In this document: piece after piece, positions 53,521 to 62,347 of the stretch
Layout: each line of letters begins with the position of its first letter
Numbering within the stretch: the stretch's first letter is position 1
DNA from: an uncultured Clostridia bacterium
Lineage (GTDB): Bacteria; Bacillota; Clostridia; Oscillospirales; Ruminococcaceae
DNA: 64,000 nt
Direction of reading: 5' to 3'
NCBI GenBank assembly: GCA_947168885.1
Contig: CAMVNQ010000004.1
Span: 186,001 to 250,000 of the forward strand
Translations under genes and position numbers: made by a program
Notes under the pieces: generated by a model
The model's input: only the letters and a program-made list of their open reading frames with translations
What the model was told of the DNA's origin: nothing
Databases searched by the model: none

Positions 53521-55390
53521 TCTTTCCTCCGTTCGCGGCAAGCCATATAAGCAGCACCGAAATATCTGCGGGATTAACTCCCGAAATGCGACCTGCCTGT
53601 CCGATGTTTAGCGGACGGTGCTCATTAAGTTTTTCCTGTGCTTCGAGCCTGAGACCGCTTATTTTCGTATAATCTATATTCTGTGGAAGAAGCCTGTTTT
53701 CAAGACGCTGCATCTCTTTTATCTTAGCAAGCTGAGTTTTGATGTATCCTTCATATTTGATGTTTACTTCAAGTTTTTCAGCTATTTCGGGTCTTATATG
53801 AGGATCATTATCATCAAAAACTATAAGATCAGAATATCCGAGCTGCGGACGGCGTAACAATTCAATAAACCTCACAGCCTGATCTATGGGAGATGTACCT
53901 TTTTCAACAAGCATCTTATTGAGTTTCTCAGAAGGACGTAAAGAGGTTTTCTTTATTCGTTCTGTTTCAGCTTCTACTTCTTTCTTCATTCTGAGAAAAT
54001 GTTCAAATCTTTCGTCTGATATAAGTCCGATTTCATGTCCGAGCTCGGTAAGTCGTTCCGGCGCATTATCCTGTCGTATTATCAAACGGTATTCGCTTCG
54101 TGAAGTCATCATACGATAAGGTTCGACACAACCTTTGGTAACAAGATCGTCTATCAGAGTTCCAATATAAGAATTGGATCGGTCAAGTATTATCTGATCC
54201 TTTCCCTGTATTTTTCTTGCGGCGTTTATACCTGCTACAAGACCCTGAGCTGCTGCTTCTTCATAACCCGATGTAGAGTTGAACTGACCTGCTCCGTAAA
54301 GTCCGGATATTTTTTTCGTTTCAAGAGTTGCATAAAGATCAAGCGGGTCAAGACAATCATATTCAATTGCATACGCCGGTCTCATTATCTCTACATTTTC
54401 CAGACCTTTAATTGTCCGCAAAAATGCGAGCTGGACATCTTCCGGAAGGGAAGTGCTCATACCCTGTAAATAGTATTCGTCAGTGTCAAGTCCCATAGGC
54501 TCGACAAAAAGCTGGTGGCGTTCTTTATCTTTAAAACGCATCAGCTTTGTTTCTATACTCGGACAGTAACGTGGTCCTACACCTACTATCTTTCCCGAAT
54601 AAAGTGCTGAACGATCAAGATTATCAAGTATTATTTTATGCGTTCTCTCATTGGTGTATGTTACATAGCACTTTGCTTTGTTTTCAAGCGGAAGTTTATT
54701 ATCGAATGAGAAAGGAGTGATATCTTCATCACCGCCCTGTTCTTCCATAACAGAGAAATCTATTGATCTTTTATGGACTCTCGCCGGAGTTCCTGTCTTA
54801 AACCTTCTTATCCGGAGACCGAGTTTTTTTAAACTTTCGGTAAGTTCAGTTGATGGATTTACATTATCAGGTCCGCTCTTATAAGAGGTAGTACCTATGA
54901 ATATTTCTCCTCCGAGGTATGTTCCGGTAGTGATAATGACTGCACTCGCTTCACAGAATCCGCCGAGTTTTGTTTCAACTCCGGTAACTTTTCCGTTCTC
55001 TACACAAACTTTAGTGACCTCTGCCTGTTTCACATCGAGAAGAGGTTCTTTTTCAAGCGTATGCTTCATATAAGTATGATACTTCACTCTGTCAGACTGT
55101 ACACGAAGAGAATGCACCGCAGGCCCTTTTCCGCGGTTTAGCATACGGGACTGGATAAAAGTTGCGTCTGCTGCTATACCCATTTGTCCACCGAGAGCAT
55201 CTATCTCACTTACGAGCTGTCCTTTTGCACTTCCGCCTATGCTCGGATTACATGGCATATTTGCAATTGTATCGAGCGAGAGCACAAAAACAACTGTTTT
55301 CATTCCAAGACGTGCTGCTGCAAGTGCGGCTTCGCACCCTGCGTGACCTGCACCTACTACAGCAACATCATATTTTCCAAGATTATATAT
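53513..55390 (-). CDS. mnmG: tRNA uridine 5-carboxymethylaminomethyl(34) synthesis protein MnmG
   Basis: About 625 residues if started at the ATA at 55390, normal length for the family. With MnmE it installs cmnm5 at wobble uridines. The FAD-binding N-terminus [20 protein letters not shown] is encoded from 55363 leftward, so the first in-frame ATG (55303) would delete the FAD site. Upstream the frame is open to a TAA at 55103+302 (55405-55403) but contains no ATG, GTG or TTG. Its codons after the stop read GCT GGT GAT ACT ATA TAT AAT CTT GGA AAA; GGTGAT could act as ribosome-binding site for the ATA. Other motifs ([21 protein letters not shown]) are intact. Confidence 0.9.
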   Translation of the reverse strand: MYNLGKYDVAVVGAGHAGCEAALAAARLGMKTVVFVLSLDTIANMPCNPSIGGSAKGQLVSEIDALGGQMGIAADATFIQSRMLNRGKGPAVHSLRVQSDRVKYHTYMKHTLEKEPLLDVKQAEVTKVCVENGKVTGVETKLGGFCEASAVIITTGTYLGGEIFIGTTSYKSGPDNVNPSTELTESLKKLGLRIRRFKTGTPARVHKRSIDFSVMEEQGGDEDITPFSFDNKLPLENKAKCYVTYTNERTHKIILDNLDRSALYSGKIVGVGPRYCPSIETKLMRFKDKERHQLFVEPMGLDTDEYYLQGMSTSLPEDVQLAFLRTIKGLENVEIMRPAYAIEYDCLDPLDLYATLETKKISGLYGAGQFNSTSGYEEAAAQGLVAGINAARKIQGKDQIILDRSNSYIGTLIDDLVTKGCVEPYRMMTSRSEYRLIIRQDNAPERLTELGHEIGLISDERFEHFLRMKKEVEAETERIKKTSLRPSEKLNKMLVEKGTSPIDQAVRFIELLRRPQLGYSDLIVFDDNDPHIRPEIAEKLEVNIKYEGYIKTQLAKIKEMQRLENRLLPQNIDYTKISGLRLEAQEKLNEHRPLNIGQAGRISGVNPADISVLLIWLAANGGKNE

Positions 55391-55424
55391 AGTATCACCA
55401 GCTTAATTAAATTACATTATCTTG

Positions 55425-55440
55425 TGTTCCACGTGGAACA
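55425..55440. promoter_or_regulatory. parS site 2
   Basis: TGTTCCACGTGGAACA, identical to sites 1 and 3. It lies 35 bases upstream of the presumed mnmG start, so ParB spreading from here could influence mnmG transcription. Confidence 0.9.
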
Positions 55441-55652
55441 AGCGTGACGCTTGACCCAATAGCCGCCCGGAGTCACAGTAAAAAACAAGTCACAGTAACG
55501 GCGGCTGCGCTTGCGGCGAATTTCATCTATTTCAACTCACATCAGCACGGCTGTCTCCCGTAAAAGGAGAAAGTGAAATTTGGAGTTTTGTCATTCAATC
55601 AGATTCTATATTTCTGTTATATTATTATAGAAAAGAACTTTTATAGCTCCTA

Positions 55653-55668
55653 TGTTCCACGTGGAACA
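55653..55668. promoter_or_regulatory. parS site 3
   Basis: TGTTCCACGTGGAACA, identical to sites 1 and 2, 44 bases beyond the stop codon of the class II aldolase gene. Confidence 0.9.
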
Positions 55669-55711
55669 CTACTTATTGTATTTGTTAAATTTCTAACGCC
55701 AAAATATATTA

Positions 55712-56458
55712 TCAATCTGAATATTTTTTGAACCCAGGATGTTTCAGTGCATAACCCTTTGATAAGTCACAGGTTTCTTTGAGCATTTCATCAGGTATTT
55801 GTTTTGGTCCGCCGAGAAGTCGGGCGGTAAGAATAGTTTTAGCGTAGAGTTCAAGAGATTCAAGTTTATGGAAAGCCTGTTTCAGATCAGCTCCCACTGT
55901 AATAACTCCGTGGTTAGCAAGAAGTACTGCGTCATGATTTCTGATATACGGAGCAATGCTTTCAGGAACATCATCCGAACCGGGTACAGCATAAGGAGCT
56001 ATTGGAACAGAACCAAAGATCATGACAGCTTCTGAAAGAGCATAATCGTCAAGAGGAATACCTGCCGCTGCAAATCCTGTTGCCGTGGGAGGATGAGCGT
56101 GTATCACGGCGTTTATATCAGGTCTTTCACGATAGCATCTCAGATGCATCTTGAATTCTGATGAAGGTCTGAATAAATATTTGTCCCGGTCATATCCGTC
56201 AGAGGTATCAACATGGATTATCTCATTCGGTTTTGATGTCCTGTCCGGACTCATCTCCGCTTTGCATATTCCCGAAGGTGTAGTCAGATATTCAAATTCT
56301 CCTGTCCTTACAGAGATATTTCCGTCGGTCGCTGCAACAAAACCGAGATCATACATTTTTTTTCCGATATCACAGATCTCCTTTTTTATATGTTCCAGTA
56401 TCTCTTCTTCTTCCATTCCTTTAAAAATAAATTCGTCGTATAATTCTTTGTAAATCAT
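55712..56458 (-). CDS. Class II aldolase/adducin family protein (L-fuculose-phosphate aldolase type)
   Basis: 248 residues. Zinc ligands are the His pair of VIHAHPPTATGF and the later His of LANHGVITVG; the catalytic Glu lies in LSEAVMIFG. ATDGNISVR is the phosphate-binding segment. AAGGAG precedes the ATG. Relatives cleave fuculose 1-phosphate, ribulose 5-phosphate or methylthioribulose phosphate; the N-terminal extension and the lack of sugar genes nearby leave the substrate open. Last gene of the rsmI operon. Confidence 0.88.
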   Translation of the reverse strand: MIYKELYDEFIFKGMEEEEILEHIKKEICDIGKKMYDLGFVAATDGNISVRTGEFEYLTTPSGICKAEMSPDRTSKPNEIIHVDTSDGYDRDKYLFRPSSEFKMHLRCYRERPDINAVIHAHPPTATGFAAAGIPLDDYALSEAVMIFGSVPIAPYAVPGSDDVPESIAPYIRNHDAVLLANHGVITVGADLKQAFHKLESLELYAKTILTARLLGGPKQIPDEMLKETCDLSKGYALKHPGFKKYSD

Positions 56459-56471
56459 TTTATTCTCCTTA

Positions 56472-57332
56472 TCAGAAATCCGGAGTCATATCGAGATTTT
56501 CGCATCCCTTTTCCTGCATAAATCCGTCAAGACCGAGATCAGCACAATATTCCGTGACCTTTTCGTATTCAAATGTCGTCAGCTTTCTATTGATCTCCGA
56601 ATATTTATATGCATTATAGCAGGGTGTGTACTGCCTCATAATGCTTACAAGTGGACGAACCGGAAAAGCTGCGATCTCATCGAGTATTTTCATACTGTCA
56701 TGATAACCTTTAGGAAGGACAAGGTGACGTACGATAACCCCGCTATGTATAATACAGTTATCATCAAATACAGCTTTCGGCTGTTGTCTTATCATTTCTT
56801 TCAGAGCAGGCAGAGCTTTTTCAAAATAATCCTGCGCGCCGGAGTATTTTGCAGACATCTCAGTACTATAATACTTCATATCCGGAAGAAATATATCAAC
56901 AAGACCATCAAGCATTTTTAGTGTCTCTATATTCTCATATCCGCCGCAGTTATAAACTATCGGTATTCCCAGATTTTTCTTATGTTTTTTCAGAACATTC
57001 GCTATCTTATCTGCATAATGTGTTCCGGTAACAAAGTTTATATTATGCGCACCTTTGTCGCGAAGTTCATACATTATTTCCGTGAGACGATCCTCATTTA
57101 CCGTCTCACCTTTAAGTTCATGACTTATCGGATAATTCTGGCAGAATACACAGCGAAGACTGCAGCCGGAAAAAAATATTGCACCGCTTCCGTTTTTACC
57201 GCTTATGCAGGGTTCTTCACCAAAGTGCAGCATATATTTTGCAATTTTTATTTCATCTGTACATCCACAGTAACCGGTTTTTTCTTTTCTGTCAACACGG
57301 CAGTTCCGCGGACAAAGCCTGCACTCATTCAT
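56472..57332 (-). CDS. Radical SAM protein, pyruvate formate-lyase-activase-like
   Basis: 286 residues. An N-terminal Cys-rich segment CRLCPRNCRVDRKEKTGYCG (residues 4-23) may hold a further metal or cluster. The radical SAM motif CSLRCVFC (CxxxCxxC) follows at about 57-64 with QNYPIS after it. NCGGYE and LPDMKYY match the PflA-like subfamily. AAGGAG precedes the ATG. Target protein unknown; no glycyl-radical enzyme gene is adjacent. It overlaps the preceding gene by eight bases. Confidence 0.88.
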   Translation of the reverse strand: MNECRLCPRNCRVDRKEKTGYCGCTDEIKIAKYMLHFGEEPCISGKNGSGAIFFSGCSLRCVFCQNYPISHELKGETVNEDRLTEIMYELRDKGAHNINFVTGTHYADKIANVLKKHKKNLGIPIVYNCGGYENIETLKMLDGLVDIFLPDMKYYSTEMSAKYSGAQDYFEKALPALKEMIRQQPKAVFDDNCIIHSGVIVRHLVLPKGYHDSMKILDEIAAFPVRPLVSIMRQYTPCYNAYKYSEINRKLTTFEYEKVTEYCADLGLDGFMQEKGCENLDMTPDF

Positions 57333-58542
57333 CTTTGTTCAGCTCCTTCGCGAATTTTTCCGCACGTTCGAATGCGTATAATATTTCGCCCTGATATTCC
57401 GGATCTTCACGGTAGAGCATAGGATCGAAATGAGCAAGTTTATAACAGAATGTTACAATGATTGCGTACTGCTTCATCAAAAGCAGTCTATCCATTGATG
57501 TCCAGTAATTTTCTATGGTATGCTTCTTTATGTATTGTCTTAGTTCGCCATTCAGACCGTCATATTTGAATATGCTCTCACATACCGACGCAAGAGAAGC
57601 AGTCGCGTAATACATTGAATAATTATCCATGACTTCCGCGAGGTCTTTCATATTCACAGGAGGAAGTTCTGTCTGTGAAAATTTGGTTATTATGTGTATG
57701 AACATATTTGCTATCTCTATTCCGTTACCGTTATACACAATTGTAACAAGATCTCCGGATAGGTCGCAGAGCCTTTTTTCTTTATCGAAGCTCTTTATAT
57801 CAAATACAGTATTCTTTTCGTATAAATCTTCAAGCGTAAATCCGCCGTAAGCTATCGCAAAAAGAGACGAAAAACTTATGCGCGTTTTCGGGTCGGAAAG
57901 ATCGGTGAGACACTTATCCTTTTTTGCGGAAAGAATAGCATTCATCTCATCAAGAGAGATCGGGCGGTTATTAAGTTTCAGATTTGAACTGAAACGCCGG
58001 AAGTTATATTTGTCAATAAGTTCTTTATACTTTATAGTATTCTGCATCCCGAATTTTACTGCCGCAAGACGAACAGATTCAAGTATTATCTTTGCTTTTT
58101 TATTGAGATTCAGACTTTTTTTGTTTTCTTTAACTGAAACGGTTTTTTTCTTTTTTGTTTCATCGTTCAGGAGACTTAAACTGGCATTTTCGGGTTCTTT
58201 TACATATGCCTTATCTGTGTCGCACATAAGACCGGAGATACGTACATGATCTCCGTTATACATTTTTTTGAGAAGGAATGCTGTCTTAATAACTTCTTTA
58301 TCACGATCCCTTATTTTTTTCAGATAAAACTCACAGCACTCAGAAAAAGATTTATCGCCTACAAAAACAAGATCAAACACATCGATCCCTATCTTTTCGG
58401 CAGACTGAATACACGGGCTTCCAAAGATATATTCTTTCATACGAAGGAGATATTCTATCGTTGTTTTTTCGGAAAGGATGACACGCGGAGAAAAGAAAAA
58501 TGTTTTGATACATTTCGGAACATCTGTTACTGCTATTTCCAC
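57325..58542 (-). CDS. Protein of unknown function in the rsmI operon
   Basis: About 406 residues from GTG at 58542, which is nine bases after GGAGGG; the ATG at 58551 is too close to that site. No signal peptide or membrane helix. A Lys-rich linker (about 125-150) divides an N-terminal part (TFFFSPRVILSEKTTIEYLL; VFDLVFVGDKSFSE) from a helical C-terminal part that includes SLFAIAYGGFTLEDLYEKNT and KQYAIIVTFCYKLAHFD. No family recognised. Tight packing between rsmI and the radical SAM gene suggests joint expression. Confidence 0.65.
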   Translation of the reverse strand: MEIAVTDVPKCIKTFFFSPRVILSEKTTIEYLLRMKEYIFGSPCIQSAEKIGIDVFDLVFVGDKSFSECCEFYLKKIRDRDKEVIKTAFLLKKMYNGDHVRISGLMCDTDKAYVKEPENASLSLLNDETKKKKTVSVKENKKSLNLNKKAKIILESVRLAAVKFGMQNTIKYKELIDKYNFRRFSSNLKLNNRPISLDEMNAILSAKKDKCLTDLSDPKTRISFSSLFAIAYGGFTLEDLYEKNTVFDIKSFDKEKRLCDLSGDLVTIVYNGNGIEIANMFIHIITKFSQTELPPVNMKDLAEVMDNYSMYYATASLASVCESIFKYDGLNGELRQYIKKHTIENYWTSMDRLLLMKQYAIIVTFCYKLAHFDPMLYREDPEYQGEILYAFERAEKFAKELNKDE

Positions 58543-58579
58543 AATTATCATCCCTCCTTTTTTCAATTCAATCGCTGAA

Positions 58580-59407
58580 TTATTTTTCTTCTATTATAAT
58601 AGTATATATCTCACTTTTTGAGAATCCGAATTTCTTTGCAGCCTCTTTACAAGCTTCTGATGCCTTTTTACCGTTCTCTATTTCTTTTTTTGCAAATTTC
58701 ACAGCATCCTCAATATCTCCGGACTTTTCTTCTTCTTCCAAAGCACCTTCAACAACAAGTACATACTCGCCCTTCGGAGTTTTATCCGAATAATAATTTA
58801 TCATCTCAGAGATTTTACCGCGCAGTACCTCTTCATGTATTTTAGTAAGTTCGCGGCAAAGTGATATTCTTCTGTCTCCAAGTGCCGAAAGAAGATCGTC
58901 AAGAGTATTTTTCAGTTTATGCGGAGCTTCATAAAAAATAAGTGTTCGTTTATAATCCTTTATTTCATCAAGATGAGCATTTCTTTGTTTTTTTGTGACA
59001 CTCAGAAATCCTTCAAAAGAGAAACGTGATGTAGAAAGTCCCGATATAGCAAGCGCTGACATTGCAGCGGTAGGGGAGGGAACAACGTTCACTTCTATTC
59101 CTCGCTCTGCACAAAGCCTTACAAGATCTTCTCCCGGATCGGAAATACAAGGCATTCCTGCGTCGGTAACTATTGCGCAGGTTTCACCCGCACTGATACG
59201 GTCAACGATATATTCTCCCTTTTCACGAAGATTATGTTCATAGTAGCTCACAAGAGGTTTGTGTATATCAAAATGGGTTAGAAGTTTCATTGTAACTCTT
59301 GTATCCTCGGCTGCAATAAAATCCACGGATCCGAGTATCTCAAGAGCACGCGGACTCATATCCGAAAGATTTCCTATCGGAGTTCCTACCACATACAGCT
59401 TAGACAT
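58580..59407 (-). CDS. rsmI: 16S rRNA (cytidine(1402)-2'-O)-methyltransferase RsmI
   Basis: 275 residues. Tetrapyrrole-methylase fold with LYVVGTPIGNLSDMSPRALE at the N-terminus, AAEDTRVT and VTDAGMPCISDPG as SAM-binding signatures, and FYEAPHKLKNTL. It 2'-O-methylates C1402 in the decoding centre, partner of RsmH. AAAGGGTG precedes the ATG. First gene of a four-gene minus-strand operon. Confidence 0.96.
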   Translation of the reverse strand: MSKLYVVGTPIGNLSDMSPRALEILGSVDFIAAEDTRVTMKLLTHFDIHKPLVSYYEHNLREKGEYIVDRISAGETCAIVTDAGMPCISDPGEDLVRLCAERGIEVNVVPSPTAAMSALAISGLSTSRFSFEGFLSVTKKQRNAHLDEIKDYKRTLIFYEAPHKLKNTLDDLLSALGDRRISLCRELTKIHEEVLRGKISEMINYYSDKTPKGEYVLVVEGALEEEEKSGDIEDAVKFAKKEIENGKKASEACKEAAKKFGFSKSEIYTIIIEEK

Positions 59408-60047
59408 TTGTATTCACCCTTTTTACGGCAGCACAATAAATTACTGCTTTATAATTCAACATACTTTTATAAAAAATTTACATGTTCATAACAAATCAAC
59501 GATACTTTTTATTTTAACATTAATACCTATGTTGAAAACCGCATAAACAAGCCTTATTTTAACAAATTCAACCAAGTTTTCAACTGTTCATAGCATTCTT
59601 AAAGTTCAAAACTGGCTTTTTTCAACAGATTCAACCGAAATTATGTTAAAAAAAATCTTTTTACAGTTTGTATTTTAGTATTACATAAATATACCTGATA
59701 ATGATATAAAAAAATATTTTTTATGTCTCTGCAAACCCTATTGTTTATCGACTTTTGAAGCATACTAAAATTGTATATAAAACACATACTAAATTGTGCA
59801 TATTATACAAATAAAATGAGTTCGTTTACAGTTGAAAAAAATACTGTGTTAAAAAATCCTCAAAGTCTCTTGTTTAGAGACAATCTAACACTTTCAACCA
59901 AGTTTTCAACAAAAATATCGGTTGAAAACTTAATTTCAACTTTTTCTGTTGAAAGAGACTTTTACGGGGAATAAATTTTGATTTAAGTTACATTTAAGTG
60001 ACAATAATACAAAATGTAGATAAAAACTTCTTGACAAATCATATTTA
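59408..60047. other. AT-rich non-coding region with repeated GTTGAAAAC motifs
   Basis: 640 bases, strongly AT-rich, without a credible gene. TTCAACCAAGTTTTCAAC occurs twice exactly (59567-59584 and 59893-59910). GTTGAAAAC recurs in the opposite sense at 59531 and 59921, with further TTCAAC or GTTGAAA at 59455, 59620-59636, 59831, 59935 and 59949. Sites with one mismatch to the DnaA box occur (for example TGTGCATAT at 59795), but none is perfect. The clustering suggests binding sites of one protein. Confidence 0.65.
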
Positions 60048-60301
60048 ATGTCTGCTCATCAGCCAATAAATTGCTTCTTAGCGCAGCTTGAAGCAATTTA
60101 TTGGCTGCAAAAGTGCAAGGAAAATTTATATATTTTAGGATTTTCCATGCACTTTTGTTCGTCCGAAGGACGAAATGAGCTTGACATCAAGGAATGTGTC
60201 CGTTGTTTAAATGCACCGCAGGCGCATTTAAACAACATCTGAAAATCTGTTTTGCAGATTTTCAGCCAATAACTGCCAAAAGGCAGTTATTGAGGACACA
60301 T
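60048..60301 (+). repeat. Structured repeat family A, full copy 2 (254 bp)
   Basis: Same length and ends as copy 1, with TATTTA on both sides (60042-60047 and 60302-60307). All six hairpins are kept. Compared with copy 1, three stem pairs change on both strands: C-G to T-A and G-C to T-A in hairpin 1 and G-C to T-A in hairpin 4. Single unpaired changes lie mainly in loops, or cost one pair each in hairpins 1, 2 and 6. It lies 21 bases upstream of the 88-residue gene, so it would form part of that gene's leader. Confidence 0.88.
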
Positions 60302-60322
60302 TATTTACAGAAAGGATAAGCA

Positions 60323-60589
60323 ATGAAAGGTGTTAACAAACTTGTAATCGAGGTCAGACCGGAAAATGGAAATTTTGAAAAAGCACTTCTTTTTCTCAAA
60401 CCTGATAAACAGGAACTTCCCCAAAAACAGATCTCAGACAGCGCAGAAAAATTACTGAACGAAATAGATGACAAGAATATCAACAAAACGTATAAAGAGA
60501 AAATACCTATCTATCTGCTTCTGACTGGGATAGCTACCGGTTCGGCTGCATCATGGCTTATGATGCTCGCAATAGGACTAATGAGATGA
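60323..60589 (+). CDS. Small tail-anchored membrane protein of unknown function
   Basis: 88 residues, AAAGGAT before the ATG. A soluble part with a beta-strand start (NKLVIEVRPENGNFEKALLF) and a helical middle leads to one C-terminal membrane helix (about 66-86, LLLTGIATGSAASWLMMLAI). It is the only plus-strand gene in this part of the origin cluster and converges with remB, overlapping it by 12 bases. No promoter other than sequence within or upstream of repeat A2 is available. Confidence 0.6.
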   Translation: MKGVNKLVIEVRPENGNFEKALLFLKPDKQELPQKQISDSAEKLLNEIDDKNINKTYKEKIPIYLLLTGIATGSAASWLMMLAIGLMR

Positions 60590-60838
60590 TACAAGTAAGT
60601 TTATCTCATCAAACCGCCTTCTTAACGTAAGGCAGCTGACATTGCTGATATATACAATATCGCTGCAAACTATAATACTTTTCGGCATATCAAGTGACAC
60701 ATAGTATATCTTACCATTCTTTTGACAAAATGATAAATAATCGTTCATGTATTTCTGAACCGTCACTTTTTCAATATCAAAAATTCCTACGATCTCTTTC
60801 ATAGGAACAGAAATATCATTTCCGAGATGAAGATACAT
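60578..60838 (-). CDS. remB: DUF370 protein RemB (YaaB)
   Basis: 86 residues. The N-terminus MYLHLGNDISVPMKEIVGIFDIE and the PKSIIVCSDIVYISNVS segment match the DUF370 family member found directly after recF in Firmicutes. The homologue in B. subtilis is linked to regulation of matrix genes. GAGGTG precedes the ATG, overlapping the recF stop region, so it is co-translated with recF. Confidence 0.88.
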   Translation of the reverse strand: MYLHLGNDISVPMKEIVGIFDIEKVTVQKYMNDYLSFCQKNGKIYYVSLDMPKSIIVCSDIVYISNVSCLTLRRRFDEINLLVSSH

Positions 60839-60840
60839 TT

Positions 60841-61974
60841 TTACACCTCAATAAGATCAAAAGTACCGTTTTTTACGTTCCATATTCTTCCGTCTGAGAA
60901 TTTATCCGTATCGGCAAGATTACATGACGTAATAAATACCTGAAAGTTTTCTATATGATTAATTATAAAACCTCTTCTGTAACCGTCAAGTTCACTTAAA
61001 ACGTCATCAAGAATAACAATAGGAACATCATCGCTCTTATCTTTTATCATTTTTGCCTCAGCGAGCTTCAATGCCACAGCTATACTTCTTATCTGACCCT
61101 GAGACGCGAAATCTTTTGCAGGCATATTATCTACAAAAAAAGAGACATCATCCCTGTGTGCTCCTACGACTGTATATTTCATACGAAGCTCGCGGTCTGA
61201 TGTTTCTCTGAGCTTCTTCATGTAAATGTCATACATCATCTCAAAATCTTCGGCTGTGAACTTTTTGTCACCCATTACCGAGCTTTCATAACAAAGTGAA
61301 AGCTTTTCATTTCCGCCGTTTATCATGTCATAATAATCAGCAGCAGCTTCCGAAAGCATATCGAAATACTTTATGCGTCCGCACATAACGTTAACTCCGA
61401 GCTTAGCGAGAGTTTCATTCCAGCTTTCAAGCATGATACCGGCGTTATTATCATAAATCGACATATTCATCAGAATATTATTCTTTTGTTTAAGAGCTTT
61501 ATTGTATTCATAGAGTTTTAAATTATGAACACGATTTATCATATTTGAAACAAAATCAATATAATCTCGTCTTTTTGAGGGATCTCCCTTTACTATATAG
61601 AGATCTTCTGGTATAAATAATACATATCTTAACGCACCGTATAACTTTTCTGCGTCTTTCATATCTATACCGTTGAATTTAAGATCAGCAGTATTTTTCT
61701 TCTGAGTATATCTGATCGTGTTTTCTTTTTCGCTGATATTGTCGAAAGTAAAACACATTTCTATCGACGTTTCTTTTTCTGTTGAACCAAACGGAAGCAG
61801 CTCACCGGTCTTAGGGTTTCTGAAACTTTTTCCAAAACAGACGGAAATAGCCTCGCACAGATTAGTTTTACCCTGAGCATTATTTCCCGTGAAAATATTC
61901 ACCTTTGGGTCAAAGATAAAATCTGCAGAGGCTATATTCCTGAAATTCCTTACCGATAAAGATTTTATTATCAT
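60841..61974 (-). CDS. recF: DNA replication and repair protein RecF
   Basis: 377 residues. Walker A is FTGNNAQGKTNLCEAI (about 28-43), the ABC signature region is FASQGQIRSIAVALKLAEA and Walker B reads PIVILDDVLSELD. RecF loads RecA at gaps together with RecO and RecR. The order dnaN-yaaA-recF is the standard Firmicutes origin arrangement. Confidence 0.96.
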   Translation of the reverse strand: MIIKSLSVRNFRNIASADFIFDPKVNIFTGNNAQGKTNLCEAISVCFGKSFRNPKTGELLPFGSTEKETSIEMCFTFDNISEKENTIRYTQKKNTADLKFNGIDMKDAEKLYGALRYVLFIPEDLYIVKGDPSKRRDYIDFVSNMINRVHNLKLYEYNKALKQKNNILMNMSIYDNNAGIMLESWNETLAKLGVNVMCGRIKYFDMLSEAAADYYDMINGGNEKLSLCYESSVMGDKKFTAEDFEMMYDIYMKKLRETSDRELRMKYTVVGAHRDDVSFFVDNMPAKDFASQGQIRSIAVALKLAEAKMIKDKSDDVPIVILDDVLSELDGYRRGFIINHIENFQVFITSCNLADTDKFSDGRIWNVKNGTFDLIEV

Positions 61975-62077
61975 TCTCTGAATTCTCGCCGCTTACTTAT
62001 TTATTACAAATAGTTATTTTTTATAAATTATTAACAATTTTCATAGCAATTATTCATATTATAGAACAATATGAACA

Positions 62078-62305
62078 TTATTCTTTTATCTTACAGATAT
62101 ATTCTTCCGTTCCTTCATCAAAATTTACTGCAACTACATCATCATTATACAGCTTTTTTCCGCGCATTGTACATATCTCACCGTTTACCTCGACTATACC
62201 GTCGAGGATCATCATCTTTGCCATTCCACCGGTCTCGGCTATATTCGCAAATTTTAGGAACTGTTCAAGCTTTATGAAAGGAGGAGCTGCTTCAATCTCT
62301 GTCAT
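62078..62305 (-). CDS. yaaA: S4-domain RNA-binding protein YaaA
   Basis: 75 residues, single S4 domain: FIKLEQFLKFANIAETGGMA followed by KMMILDGIVEVNGEICTMRGKKL. AAGGTAAT precedes the ATG. The family sits between dnaN and recF in most Firmicutes and has been linked to ribosome assembly. Confidence 0.92.
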   Translation of the reverse strand: MTEIEAAPPFIKLEQFLKFANIAETGGMAKMMILDGIVEVNGEICTMRGKKLYNDDVVAVNFDEGTEEYICKIKE

Positions 62306-62347
62306 AATATATTACCTTATGTATTATAATAATCAATTTTTACAGAA

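Larger units (their letters stand above)
55391..55711. other. Intergenic region with two parS sites
   Basis: 321 bases without a gene. Besides parS 2 and 3 it holds an 11-base direct repeat AGTCACAGTAA (55471-55481 and 55488-55498), a GC-rich stretch and the small palindrome AAGCGTGACGCTT next to parS 2. GTGAAATTTGGAGT near 55577 recalls the centre of the 22931-23092 inverted repeat. No promoter of mnmG could be assigned with confidence. Confidence 0.6.

Noticed and set aside
59408-60047. The AT-rich stretch as a second replication origin
   Set aside because: No full DnaA box was found there, only single-mismatch sites expected by chance in AT-rich DNA.
60048-60242. A 64-codon open frame starting with the first ATG of family A (both full copies keep it open)
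   Set aside because: Between the copies it has eight amino-acid changes and only two silent ones, while stem pairing is preserved. Selection appears to act on structure, not on a peptide, and no ribosome-binding site precedes it.
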